Shown here piece by piece: positions 1 through 15,300 of a DNA stretch of 64,000 nucleotides; the stretch's first letter is position 1, and each line of letters begins with the position of its first letter. The notes under the pieces were generated by a model. The model was not told where the DNA came from. It did no database searches and worked only from the letters and a program-made list of their open reading frames with translations. Made by a program: the position numbers and the translations under genes. This DNA comes from Aurelia coerulea (taxonomy: Eukaryota > Cnidaria > Scyphozoa > Semaeostomeae > Ulmaridae): contig CM076955.1 of assembly GCA_039566865.1 (NCBI GenBank), forward strand, positions 4,094,501 through 4,158,500, in the 5' to 3' direction.

Positions 1-318
1 TATAGTCATCCAATTGCTGGGATCTATCGAAAAGTTGAATATCTCTGCTCCTAAAATACTTACAGACTTCTTATTGACATTTTTGAACTCAGCATTCAAA
101 TCTGCATCGACACATTGCTGAAAGAAATCATTTATTGCAATATAAGAAAATTAATTCTGAATTGGGACGCTATAATAGTTACGATCTACCGAAAAATTGA
201 ATATCTCTGCTCCTAAAATACTTACAGACTTCTTTTTAACATTTTTTAAATCAGCAGTCATTTCTGCATCGAAACATTGATAGAAAAAATCAATTGGCTC
301 AGCATAAAAAATCAATTG
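1..318. repeat. Left-border tandem repeat, 162-bp unit (two copies)
   Basis: A segment starting near 22 recurs near 183, an offset of about 162 bp. The shared core includes 'ctcctaaaatacttacagac' and the downstream 'tctgcatcga' plus 'cattg' block. The second copy is shortened before the 169-bp satellite begins. This unit does not resemble the 169-bp monomer. Sequence before 22 looks like the tail of another unit, so the 162-bp array may continue to the left of the window. A diverged copy of part of it lies at about 49826-49880, on the other side of the satellite, so the family is dispersed. Confidence 0.75.
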
Positions 319-3300
319 GCTAAATTTTTTGCATCAAGTTAAGTTTCATATGCGATTCATTGACCATATATTCATAACCGTTCAACCATAAACTGTGTTC
401 TGACATCATATATTCTGGACAAGTTTACAATCACTTGAACCTCATTAACCTGATGAGGTTTCAAATGTTTCAGCAAATATACCTCGTTTTCACTGAATTG
501 AATCAAACCAAGTTCATATGCGATTCTTTGATCATATATTCATAAGATTTCAACCATAAACTGTGTTCTGACTTCATATATTCTGGACAAGTTTACTATC
601 ACTTGAACCTCATTAACCTGATGAGGTTTCAAATGTTTCAACAAATATACCTCGCTTTGAATGAATAGCATCCAACCAAGTTTCACATGCGATTCATTGA
701 TCATATATTCATAAGATTTCAAACACAAACTGTGTTCTGACTTCATATATTCTTGACAAGCTTACTTTCACTTGAACCTCATTAACCTGGCGAGGTTCCA
801 AATGTTTCAACAAATATACCTCGTTTTGACTGAATTGCATCAAACCAAGTTTCATATGCGATTCATTGATCATATATTCATAAGATTTCAACCATAAACT
901 GTGTTCTGACTTCATATATTCTGGACAAGTTTACTATCACTTGAACCTCATTAACCTGATGAGGTTTCAAATGTTTCAACAAATATACCTTGTTTTGACT
1001 GAATTGAATCAAACCAAGTTTCATATGCGATTCATTGATCATATATTCATAAGATCAGAACCATAAACTGTGTTCTGACTTCATATATTCTGGACAAGTT
1101 TACTATCACTTGAACCTCATTAACCTGATGAGGTTTCAAATGTTTCAACAAATATACCTCGCTTTGAATGAATAGCATCCAACCAAGTTTCATATGCGAT
1201 TCATTGATCATATGTTCATAAGATTTCAACCATAAACTGTGTTCTGACTTCATATATTCTGGACAAGTTTACTATCACTTGAACCTTATTAACCTGATGA
1301 GGTTTCAAATGTTTCAACAAATATACCTCGTTTGGATTGAATTGAATCAAACCAAGTTTCATATGCGATTCATTGATCATATATTCATAACCGTTCAACC
1401 ATAAACTGTGTTCTGACTTCATATATTCTGGACAAGTTTACTATCACTTGAACCTCATTAACCTGATGAGGTTTCACATGTGTCAACAAATATACCTCGT
1501 TTAGACTGAATTGAATCAAACCAAGTTTCATATGCGATTCATTGATCATATATTCATAAGATTTCAACCATAAACTGTGTTCTGACTTCATATATTCTGG
1601 ACAAGTTTACTATCACTTGAACCTCATTAACCTGATGAGGTTTCAAATGTTTCAACAAATATACCTCGTTGTGACTGAATTGCATCAAACCAAGTTTCAT
1701 ATGCGATTCATTGATCATATATTCATAAGATTTCAACCATAAACTGTGTTCTGACTTCATATATTCTGGACAACTTTACTATCACTTGAACCTCATTAAC
1801 CTGATGAGGTTTCAAATGTTTCAACAAATATACCTCGTTTTGAATAAAATTGCATCAAACCAAGTTTCATATGCGATTCATTGATCATATATTCATAAGA
1901 TTTCAACCATAAACTGTGTTCTGACTTCATATATTCTGGACAAGTTTACTATCACATGAACCTCATTAACCTGATGAGGTTTCAAATGTTTCAACAAATA
2001 TACCTCGTTGTGACTGAATTGCATCAAACCAAGTTTCATATGCGATTCATTGATCATATATTCATAAGATTTCAACCATAAACTGTGTTCTGACTTCATA
2101 TATTCTGGACAAGTTTACTATCACTTGAACCTCATTAACCTGATGAGGTTTCAAATGTTTCAACAAATATACCTCGTTTTGACTGAGTTGCATCAAACCA
2201 AGTTTCATATGCGATTCATTGATCATATATTCATAAGATTTCAACCATAAACTGTGTTCTGACTTCATATATTCTGGACAAGTTTACTATCACTTGAACC
2301 TCATTAACCTGATGAGGTTTCAAATGTTTCAACAAATATACCTCGTTTTGAATAAAATTGCATCAAACCAAGTTTCATATGCGATTGATTGATCATATAT
2401 TGATAAGATTTCAACCATAAACTGTGTTCTGACTTCATATATTCTGGACAAGTTTACTATCACATGAACCTCATTAACCTGATGAGGTTTCAAATGTTTC
2501 AACAAATATACCTCGTTGTGACTGAATTGCATCAAACCAAGTTTCATATGCGATTCATTGATCATATATTCATAAGATTTCAACCATAAACTGTGTTCTG
2601 ACTTCATATATTCTGGACAAGTTTACTATCACTTGAACCTCATTAACCTGATGAGGTTTCAAATCTTTCAACAAATATACCTCGTTTTGACTGAATTGCA
2701 TCAAACCAAGTTTCATATGCGATTCATTGATCATATATTCATAAGATTTCAACCATAAACTGTGTTCTGACTTCATATATTTTGGACAAGTTTACTATCA
2801 CTTGAACCTCATTAACCTGATGAGGTTTCAAATGTTTCAACAAATATACCTCGTTTTGACTGAGTTGCATCAAACCAAGTTTCATATGCGATTCATTGAT
2901 CATATATTCATAAGATTTCAACCATAAACGGTCTTCTGACTTCATATATTCTGGACAACTTTACTATTACTTGAACCTCATTAACCTGATGAGGTTTCAA
3001 ATGTTTCAACAAATACATTCCTCGTTTTGAATAAAATTGCATCAAACCAAGTTTCATATGCGATTGATTGATCATGTATTGATAAGATTTCAACCATAAA
3101 CTGTGTTCTGACTTCATATATTCTGGACAAGTTTACTATCACATGAACCTCATTAACCTGATGAGGTTTCAAATGTTTCAACAAATATACCTCGTTGTGA
3201 CTGAATTGCATCAAACCAAGTTTCATATGCGATTCATTGATCATATATTCATAAGATTTCAACCATAAACTGTGTTCTGACTTCATATATTCTGGACAAG

Positions 3301-6300
3301 TTTACTATCACCTGAACCTCATTAACCTGATGAGGTTTCAAATCTTTCAACAAATATACCTCGTTTTGACTGAATTGAATCAAACCAAGTTTCATATGCG
3401 ATTCATTGATCATATATTCATAAGATTTCAACCATAAACTGTGTTCTGACTTCATATATTTTGGACAAGTTTACTATCACTTGAACCTCATTAACCTGAT
3501 GAGGTTTCAAATCTTTCAACAAATATACCTCGTTTTGACTGAATTGAATCAAACCAAGTTTCATATGCGATTCATTGATCATATATTCATAAGATTTCAA
3601 CCATAAACTGTGTTCTGACTTTATATATTTTGGACAAGTTTACTATCACTTGAACCTCATTAACCTGATGAGGTTTCAAATGTTTCAAGAAACATGCTTC
3701 GTTTTGACTGAGTTGCATCAAACCAAGTTTCATATGCGATTCATTGATCATATATTCATAAGATTTCAACCATAAACTGTGTTCTGACTTCATATATTCT
3801 GGACAAGTTTACTATCACTTGAACCTCATTAACCTGATGAGGTTTCAAATGTTTCAACAAATATACCTCGTTTTGAATAAAATTGCATCAAACCAAGTTT
3901 CATATGCGATTGATTGATCATATATTGATAAGATTTCAACCATAAACTGTGTTCTGACTTCATATATTCTGGACAAGTTTACTATCACATGAACCTCATT
4001 AACCTGATGAGGTTTCAAATGTTTCAACAAATATACCTCGTTGTGACTGAATTGCATCAAACCAAGTTTCATATGCGATTCATTGATCATATATTCATAA
4101 GATTTCAACCATAAACTGTGTTCTGACTTCATATATTCTGGACAAGTTTACTATCACTTGAACCTCATTAACCTGATGAGGTTTCAAATCTTTCAACAAA
4201 TATACCTCGTTGTGACTGAATTGCATCAAACCAAGTTTCATATGCGATTCATTGATCATATATTCATAAGATTTCAACCATAAACTGTGTTCTGACTTCA
4301 TATATTCTGGACAAGTTTACTATCACTTGAACCTCATTAACCTGATGAGGTTTCAAATGTTTCAACAAATATACCTTGTTTTGACTGAATCGCATCAGAC
4401 CAAGTTTCATATGCGATTCATTGATCATATATTCATAAGATTTCAAACACAAACTGTGTTCTGACTTCATATATTCTTGACAAGCTTACTTTCACTTGAA
4501 CCTCATTAACCTGGCGAGGTTCCAAATGTTTCAACAAATATACCTCGTTTTGACTGAATTGCATCAAACCAAGTTTCATATGCGATTCATTGATCATATA
4601 TTCATAAGATTTCAACCATAAGCTGTGTTCTGACTTCATATATTCTGGACAAGATTACTATCACTTGAACCTCATTAACCAGATGAGGTTTCAAATGTGT
4701 CAACAAATATACCTCATTTAGACTGAATTGAATCAAACCAAGTTTCATATGCGATTCATTGATCATATATTCATAAGATTTCAACCATAAACTGTGTTCT
4801 GACTTCATATATTCTTGTCAAGTTTACTATCACTTGAACCTCATTAACCTGATGAGGTTTCAAATGTTTCAACAAATATACCTCGTTGTGACTGAATTGC
4901 ATCAAACCAAGTTTCATATGCGATTCATTGATCATATATTCATAAGATTTCAACCATAAACTGTGTTCTGACTTCATATATTCTGGACAAGTTTACTATC
5001 ACTTGAACCTCATTAACCTGATGAGGTTTCAAATGTTTCAACAAATATACCTCGTTTTGAATAAAATTGCATCAAACCAAGTTTCATATGCGATTGATTG
5101 ATCATATATTGATAAGATTTCAACCATAAACTGTGTTCTGACTTCATATATTCTGGACAAGTTTACTATCACATGAACCTCATTAACCTGATGAGGTTTC
5201 AAATGTTTCAACAAATATACCTCGTTGTGACTGAATTGCATCAAACCAAGTTTCATATGCGATTCATTGATCATATATTCATAAGATTTCAACCATAAAC
5301 TGTGTTCTGACTTCTTATATTCTGGACAACTTTACTATCACTTGAACCTCGTTAACCTGATGAGGTTTCAAATGTTTCAACAAATATACCTCATTTTGAC
5401 TGAATCGCATCAAACCAAGTTTCATATGCGATTGATTGATCATATATTCATAAGATTTCAACCATAAACTGTGTTCTGACTTCATATATTCTGGACAAGT
5501 TTACTATCACTTGAACCTCATTAACCTGATGAGGTTTCAAATGTTTCAACAAATATACCTCGTTTTGACTCAATTGCATCAAAACAAGTTTCATATGCGA
5601 TTCATTGATTATATATTCATAAGATTTCAACCATAAACTGTGTTCTGACTTCATATATTCTGGACAAATTTACTATCACTTGAACCTCATTAACCTGATG
5701 AGATTTCAAATGTTTGAACAAATATACCTCGTTTTGACTGAATTGCATCAAACCAAGTTTCATATGCGATTCATTGATCATATATTCATAAGATTTCAAC
5801 GATAAATTGTGTTCTGACTTCATATATTCTGGACAAGTTTACTATCACTTGAACCTCATTAACCTGATGAGGTTTCAAATGTTTCAACAAATATACCTCG
5901 TTTTGACTGAATTGCATCAAACCAAGTTTCATATGCGATTCATTGATCATATATTCATAAGATTTCAACCATAAACTGTGTTCTGACTTCATATATTTTG
6001 GACAAGTTTACTATCACTTGAACCTCATTAACCTGATGAGGTTTCAAATGTTTCAACAAATATACCTTGTTTTGACTGAATCGCATCAGACCAAGTTTCA
6101 TATGCGATTCATTGATCATATATTCATAAGATTTCAAACACAAACTGTGTTCTGACTTTATATATTCTTGACAAGCTTACTTTCACTTGAACCTCATTAA
6201 CCTGGCGAGGTTCCAAATGTTTCAACAAATATACCTCGTTTTGACTGAATTGCATCAAACCAAGTTTCATATGCGATTCATTGATCATATATTCATAAGA

Positions 6301-9003
6301 TTTCAACCATAAACTGTGTTCTGACTTCATATATTCTGGACAAGTTTACTATCACTTGAACCTCATTAACCAGATGAGGTTTCAAATGTGTCAACAAATA
6401 TACCTCATTTAGACTGAATTGAATCAAACCAAGTTTCATATGCGATTCATTGATCATATATTCATAAGATTTCAACCATAAACTGTGTTCTGACTTCATA
6501 TATTCTTGACAAGTTTACTATCACTTGAACCTCATTAACCTGATGAGATTTCAAATGTTTGAACAAATATACCTCGTTTTGACTGAATTGCATCAAACCA
6601 AGTTTCATATGCGATTCATTGATCATATATTCATAAGATTTCAACGATAAATTGTGTTCTGACTTCATATATTCTGGACAAGTTTACTATCACTTGAACC
6701 TCATTAACCTGATGAGGTTTCAAATGTTTCAACAAATATACCTCGTTTTGACTGAATTGCATCAAACCAAGTTTCATATGCGATTCATTGATCATATATT
6801 CATAAGATTTCAACCATAAACTGTGTTCTGACTTCATATATTCTGGACAAGTTTACTATCACTTGAACCTCATTAACCTGATGAGGTTTCAAATGTTTCA
6901 ACAAATATAACTCGTTTTGACTCAATTGCATCAAAACAAGTTTCATATGCGATTCATTGATTATATATTCAAAAGATTTCAACCATAAACTGTGTTCTGA
7001 CTTCATATATTCTGGACAAATTCACTATCACTTGAACCTCATTAACCTGATGAGGTTTCAAATGTTTCAACAAATACACCTCGTTTTCACTGAATTGCAT
7101 CAAACCAAGTTTCATATGCGATTCATTGATTATATATTCATCAGATTTCAACCATAAACTGTGTTCTGACTTCATATATTCTGGACAAGTTTACTTTCAC
7201 ATGAACCTCATTAACCTGATGAGGTTTCAAATGTTTCAACAAATATACCTCGTTGTGACTGAATTGCATCAAACCAAGTTCCATATGCGATTCATTGATC
7301 ATATATTCATAAGATTTCAACCATAAACTGTGTTCTGACTTCTTATATTCTGGACAACTTTACTATCACTTGAACCTCGTTAACCTGATGAGGTTTCAAA
7401 TGTTTCAACAAATATACCTCGTTTTGACTGAATTGCATCAAACCAAGTTTCATATGCGATTGATTGATCATATATTCATAAGATTTCAACCATAAACTGT
7501 GTTCTGACTTCATATATTCTGGACAAGTTTACTATCACTTGAACCTCATTAACCTGATGAGGTTTCAAATGTTTCAACAAATATACCTCGTTTTGACTCA
7601 ATTGCATCAAAACAAGTTTCATATGCCATTCATTGATTATATATTCATAAGATTTCAACCATAAACTGTGTTCTGACTTCATATATTCTGGACAAATTTA
7701 CTATCACTTGAACCTCATTAACCTGATGAGATTTCAAATGTTTGAACAAATATACCTCGTTTTGACTGAATTGCATCAAATGAAGTTTCATATGCGATTC
7801 ATTGATCATATATTCATAAGATTTCAACCATAAATTGTGTTCTGATTTCATATATTCTGGACAAGTTTACTATCACTTGAACCTCATTAACCTGATGAGG
7901 TTTCAAATGTTTCAACAAATATACCTCGTTTTGACTGAATTGCATCAAACCAAGTTTCATATGCGATTCATTGATCATATATTCATAAGATTTCAACCAT
8001 AAACTGTGTTCTGACTTCATATATTTTGGACAAGTTTACTATCACTTGAACCTCATTAACCTGATGAGGTTTCAAATGTTTCAACAAATATACCTTGTTT
8101 TGACTGAATCGCATCAGACCAAGTTTCATATGCGATTCATTGATCATATATTCATAAGATTTCAACCATAAACTGTGTTCTGACTTCATATATTCTTGAC
8201 AAGCTGACTTTCACTTGAACCTCATTAACCTGGCGAGGTTCCAAATGTTTCAACAAATATACCTCGTTTTGACTGAATTGCATCAAACCAAGTTTCATAT
8301 GCGATTCATTGATCATATATTCATAAGATTTCAACCATAAACTGTGTTCTGACTTCATATATTTTGGACAAGTTTACTATCACTTGAACCTCATTAACCT
8401 GATGAGGTTTCAAATGTTTCAACAAATATACCTTGTTTTGACTGAATCGCATCAGACCAAGTTTCATATGCGATTCATTGATCATATATTCATAAGATTT
8501 CAAACATAAACTGTGTTCTGACTTCATATATTCTTGACAAGCTGACTTTCACTTGAACCTCATTAACCTGGCGAGGTTCCAAATGTTTCAACAAATATAC
8601 CTCGTTTTGACTGAATTGCATCAAACCAAGTTTCATATGCGATTCATTGATCATATATTCATAAGATTTCAACTATAAACTGTGTTCTGACTTCATATAT
8701 TCTGGACAAGTTTACTATCACTTGAACCTCATTAACCAGATGAGGTTTCAAATGTGTCAACAAATATACCTCATTTAGACTGAATTGAATCAAACCAAGT
8801 TTCATATGCGATTCATTGATCATATATTCATAAGATTTCAACGATAAACTGTGTTCTGACTTCATATATTCTGGACACGTTTACTATCACTTGAACCTCA
8901 TTAACCTGATGAGATTTCAAATGTTTGAACAAATATACCTCGTTTTGACTGAATTGCATCAAACCAAGTTTCATATGCGATTCATTGATCATATATTCAT
9001 CAG

Positions 9004-12000
9004 ATTTCAACGATAAATTGTGTTCTGACTTCATATATTCTGGACAAGTTTACTATCACTTGAACCTCATTAACCTGATGAGGTTTCAAATGTTTCAACA
9101 AATATACCTCGTTTTGACTGAATTGCATCAAACCAAGTTTCATATGCGATTCATTGATCATATATTCATAAGATTTCAACCATAAACTGTGTTCTGACTT
9201 CATATATTCTGGACAAGTTTACTATCACTTGAACCTCATTAACCTGATGAGGTTTCAAATGTTTCAACAAATATAACTCGTTTTGACTCAATTGCATCAA
9301 AACAAGTTTCATATGCGATTCATTGATTATATATTCATAAGATTTCAACCATAAACTGTGTTCTGACTTCATATATTCTGGACAAATTTACTATCACTTG
9401 AACCTCATTAACCTGATGAGGTTTCAAATGTTTCAACAAATACACCTCGTTTTCACTGAATTGCATCAAACCAAGTTTCATATGCGATTCATTGATTATA
9501 TATTCATAAGATTTCAACCATAAACTGTGTTCTGACTTGATATATTCTGGACAAGTTTACTATCACTTGAACCTCATTAATCTGATGAGGTTTCAAATGT
9601 TTCAACAAATATACCTCATTTTGACTCAATTGCATAAAAATAAGTTTCATATGCGATTCATTGATCATATATTCATAAGATTTCAACCATAAACTGTGTT
9701 CTGACTTCATATATTCTGGACAAATTTACTATCACTTGAACCTCATTAACCTGATGAGGTTTCAAATGTTTCAACAAATATACCTCGTTTTGACTCAATT
9801 GCATCAAAACAAGTTTCATATGCGATTCATTGATTATATATTCATAAGATTTCAACCATAAACTGTGTTCTGACTTCATATATTCTGGACAAACTTACTA
9901 TCACTTGAACCTCATTAACCTGATGAGATTTCAAATGTTTCAACAAATATATCTCGTTTTGACTGAATTGCATCAAACCAAGTTTCATATGCGATTCATT
10001 GATCATATATTCATAAGAGTTCAACGATAAATTGTGTTCTGACTTCATATATTCTGGACAAGTTTACTATCACTTGAACCTCATTAACCTGATGAGGTTA
10101 CAAATGTTTCAACAAGTATACCTCGTTTTGACTGAATTGCATCAAACCAAGTTTCATATGCGATTCATTGATCATATATTCATATGATTTCAACCATAAA
10201 CTGTGTTCTGACTTCATATATTCTGGACAAACTTACTATCACTTGAACCTCATTAACCTGATGAGATTTCAAAGGTTTCAACAAATATATCTCGTTTTGA
10301 CTGAATTGCATCAAACCAAGTTTCATATGCGATTCATTGATCATATATTCATAAGAGTTCAACGATAAATTGTGTTCTGACTTCATATATTCTGGACAAG
10401 TTTACTATCACTTGAACCTCATTAACCTGATGAGGTTACAAATGTTTCAACAAGTATACCTCGTTTTGACTGAATTGCATCAAACCAAGTTTCATATGCG
10501 ATTCATTGATTATATATTAATAAGATTTCAACCATAAACTGTGTTCTGACTTCATATATTCTTGACAAGCTTACGTTCACTTGAACCTCATTAACCTGGC
10601 GAGATTCCAAATGTTTCAACAAATATACCTCGTTTTGACTGAATTGCATCAAACCAAGTTTCATATGCGATTCATTGATCATATATTCATAAGATTTCAA
10701 CCATAAACTGTGTTCTGACTTCATATATTCTGGACAAGTTTACTATCACTTGAACCTCATTAACCTGATGAGGTTTCAAATGTTTCAACAAATATACCTC
10801 GTTTTGACTGAATTGCATCAAACCAAGTTTCATATGCGATTCATTGATCATATATTCATAAGATTTCAACCATAAACTGTGTTCTGACTTCATATATTCT
10901 GGACAAGTTTACTATCACTTGAACCTCATTAACCTGATGAGGTTTCAAATGTTTCAACAAATATAACTCGTTTTGACTCAATTGCATCAAAACAAGTTTC
11001 ATATGCGATTCATTGATTATATATTCATAAGATTTCAACCATAAACTGTGTTCTGACTTCATATATTCTGGACAAATTTACTATCACTTGAACCTCATTA
11101 ACCTGATGAGGTTTCAAATGTTTCAACAAATACACCTCGTTTTCACTGAATTGCATCAAACCAAGTTTCATATGCGATTCATTGATTATATATTCATAAG
11201 ATTTCAACCATAAACTGTGTTCTGACTTGATATATTCTGGACAAGTTTACTATCACTTGAACCTCATTAATCTGATGAGGTTTCAAATGTTTCAACAAAT
11301 ATACCTCATTTTGACTCAATTGCATAAAAATAAGTTTCATATGCGATTCATTGATCATATATTCATAAGATTTCAACCATAAACTGTGTTCTGACTTCAT
11401 ATATTCTGGACAAATTTACTATCACTTGAACCTCATTAACCTGATGAGGTTTCAAATGTTTCAACAAATATACCTCGTTTTGACTCAATTGCATCAAAAC
11501 AAGTTTCATATGCGATTCATTGATTATATATTCATAAGATTTCAACCATAAACTGTGTTCTGACTTCATATATTCTGGACAAACTTACTATCACTTGAAC
11601 CTCATTAACCTGATGAGATTTCAAATGTTTCAACAAATATATCTCGTTTTGACTGAATTGCATCAAACCAAGTTTCATATGCGATTCATTGATCATATAT
11701 TCATAAGAGTTCAACGATAAATTGTGTTCTGACTTCATATATTCTGGACAAGTTTACTATCACTTGAACCTCATTAACCTGATGAGGTTACAAATGTTTC
11801 AACAAGTATACCTCGTTTTGACTGAATTGCATCAAACCAAGTTTCATATGCGATTCATTGATCATATATTCATAAGATTTCAACCATAAACTGTGTTCTG
11901 ACTTCATATATTCTGGACAAACTTACTATCACTTGAACCTCATTAACCTGATGAGATTTCAAATGTTTCAACAAATATATCTCGTTTTGACTGAATTGCA

Positions 12001-12383
12001 TCAAACCAAGTTTCATATGCGATTCATTGATCATATATTCATAAGAGTTCAACGATAAATTGTGTTCTGACTTCATATATTCTGGACAAGTTTACTATCA
12101 CTTGAACCTCATTAACCTGATGAGGTTACAAATGTTTCAACAAGTATACCTCGTTTTGACTGAATTGCATCAAACCAAGTTTCATATGCGATTCATTGAT
12201 TATATATTAATAAGATTTCAACCATAAACTGTGTTCTGACTTCATATATTCTTGACAAGCTTACGTTCACTTGAACCTCATTAACCTGGCGAGATTCCAA
12301 ATGTTTCAACAAATATACCTCGTTTTGACTGAATTGCATCAAACCAAGTTTCATATGCGATTCATTGATCATATATTCATAAG
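9004..12383. repeat. 10-monomer higher-order duplication (1690 bp x 2)
   Basis: Two consecutive blocks of ten monomers are almost identical. Rare variants recur at an offset of exactly 1690 bp (10 x 169): the unit with 'tgcataaaaataagtttcat' near 9630 and 11320, the 'gagttcaacgataaattg' units, and the 'taataagatttc' unit near 10520 and 12210. A few private changes separate the blocks, such as catatgatttc near 10181 against cataagatttc near 11871, and 'caaaggtttc' near 10271. This shows recent tandem duplication of a ten-unit block, the usual mechanism being unequal exchange. Outer limits are approximate. Confidence 0.8.
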
Positions 12384-15300
12384 ATTTCAACCATAAACTG
12401 TGTTCTGACTTCATATATTCTGGACAAGTTTACTATCACTTGAACCTCATTAACCTGATGAGGTTTCAAATGTGTCAACAAATCTAACTCGTTTAGACTG
12501 AATTGAATCAAACCAAGTTTCATATGCGATTGATTGATCATATATTGATAAGATTTCCACCATAAACTGTGTTCTGACTTCATATATTCTGGACAAATTT
12601 ACTACACATGAACCTCATTAACCTGATGAGGTTTCAAATGTTTCAACAAATATACCTCGTTTTGACTGAATTGCATCAAACCAAGTTTCATATGCGATTC
12701 ATTGATCATATATTCATAAGATTTCAACCATAAACTGTGTTCTGACTTCATATATTCTGAACAAGTTTACTATCACTTGAACCTCATTAAACTGATGAGG
12801 TTTCAAATGTTTCAACAAATATACCTCGTTTTGAATGAATTGCATCAGACCAAGTTTCATATGCGATTGATTGATCATATATTGATAAGATTTCCACCAT
12901 AAACTGTGTTCTGACTTCATATATTCTGGACAAATTTACTACACATGAACCTCATTAACCTGATGAGGTTTCAAATGTTTCAACAAATATACCTCGTTTT
13001 GACTGAATTGCATCAAACCAAGTTTCATATGCGATTCATTGATCATATATTCATAAGATTTCAACCATAAACTGTGTTCTGACTTCATATATTCTGGACA
13101 AGTTTACTATCACTTGACCTCATTAACCTGATGAGGTTTAAAATGTTTCAACAAATATACCTCGTTTTGACTCAATTCCATCAAAACAAGTTTCATATGC
13201 GATTCATTGATCATATATTCATAAGATTTCAACCATAAACTGTGTTTTGACTTCATATATTCTGGACAAATTTACTATCACTTGAACCTCATTAACCTGA
13301 TGAGGTTTCAAATGTTTCAACAAATATACCTTGTTTTGACTGAATTGCATCAGACCAAGTTTCATATGCGATTCATTGATCATATATTCATAAGATTTCA
13401 ACCATAAACTGTGTTCTGACTTCATATATTCTGGACAAGTTTACTATCACTTGACCTCATTAACCTGATGAGGTTTCAAATGTTTCAACAAATATACCTC
13501 GTTTTGACTGAATTGCATCAAACCAAGTTTCATATGCGATTCATTGATCATATATTCATAAGATTTCAACCATAAACTGTGTTCTGACTTCATATATTCT
13601 GGACAAGTTTACTATCACTTGAACCTCATTAACCTGATGAGGTTTCAAATGTTTCAACAAATATACCTCGTTTTGACTCAATTGCATCAAAACAAGTTTC
13701 ATATGCGATTCATTGATTATATATTCATAAGATTTCAACCATAAACTGTGTTCTGACTTCATATATTCTGGACAAATTTACTATCACTTGAACCTCATTA
13801 ACCTGATGAGATTTCAAATGTTTCAACAAATATATCTCGTTTTGACTGAATTGCATCAAACCAAGTTTCATATGCGATTCATTGATCATATATTCATAAG
13901 ATTTAAACGATAAATTGTGTTCTGACTTCATATATTCTGGACAAGTTTACTATCACTTGAACCTCATTAACCTGATGAGGTTTCAAATGTTTCAACAAAT
14001 ATACCTCGTTTTGACTGAATTGCATCAAACCAAGTTTCATATGCGATTCATTGATCATATATTCATAAGATTTCAACCATAAACTGTGTTCTGACTTCAT
14101 ATATTCTGGACAAGTTTACTATCACTTGAACCTCATTAACCTGATGAGGTTTCAAATGTTTCAACAAATATACCTCGTTTTGACTCAATTGCATCAAAAC
14201 AAGTTTCATATGCGATTCATTGATTATATATTCATAAGATTTCAACCATAAACTGTGTTCTGACTTCATATATTCTGGACAAATTTACTATCACTTGAAC
14301 CTCATTAACCTGATGAGATTTCAAATGTTTCAACAAATATATCTCGTTTTGACTGAATTGCATCAAACCAAGTTTCATATGCGATTCATTGATCATATAT
14401 TCATAAGATTTCAACGATAAATTGTGTTCTGACTTCATATATTCTGGACAAGTCTACTATCACTTGAACCTCATTAAACTGATGAGGTTTCAAATCTTTC
14501 AACAAATATACCTTGTTTTGACTGAATCGCATCAGATAAAGTTTCATATGCGATTCATTGATCATATATTCATAAGATTTCAACCATAAACTGTGTTCTG
14601 ACTTCATATATTCTTGACAAGCTTACGTTCACTTGAACCTCATTAACCTGGCGAGATTCCAAATGTTTCAACAAATATACCTCGTTTTGACTGAATTGCA
14701 TCAAACCAAGTTTCATATGCGATTCATTGATCATATATTCATAAGATTTCAACGATAAATTGTGTTCTGACTTCATATATTCTGGACAAGTTTACTATCA
14801 CTTGAACCTCATTAACCTGATGAGGTTTCAAATGTTTCAACAAATATACCTCGTTTTGACTGAATTGCATCAAACCAAGTTTCATATGCGATTCATTGAT
14901 CATATATTCATAAGATTTCAACCAAAAACTGTGTTCTGACTTCATATATTCTGGACAAGTTTACTATCACTTGAACCTCATTAACCTGATGAGGTTTCAA
15001 ATGTTTCAACAAATATACCTCGTTTTGACTGAATTGCATCAAACCAAGTTTCATATGCGATTCATTGATCATATATTCATAAGAGTTCAACGATAAATTG
15101 TGTTCTGACTTCATATATTCTGGACAAGTTTACTATCACTTGAACCTCATTAACCAGATGAGGTTACAAATGTTTCAACAAGTATACCTCGTTTTGACTG
15201 AATTGCATCAAACCAAGTTTCATATGCGATTCATTGATCATATATTCATATGATTTCAACCATAAACTGTGTTCTGACTTCATATATTCTGGACAAGTTT

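Noticed and set aside
600..660. Hammerhead ribozyme in the satellite monomer
   Set aside because: Each unit has 'cctgatgagg', containing CTGATGA, and some animal satellites carry hammerheads. Here no stem II followed by GAAA exists; the possible gaggt/acctc stem is followed by gttttgac.
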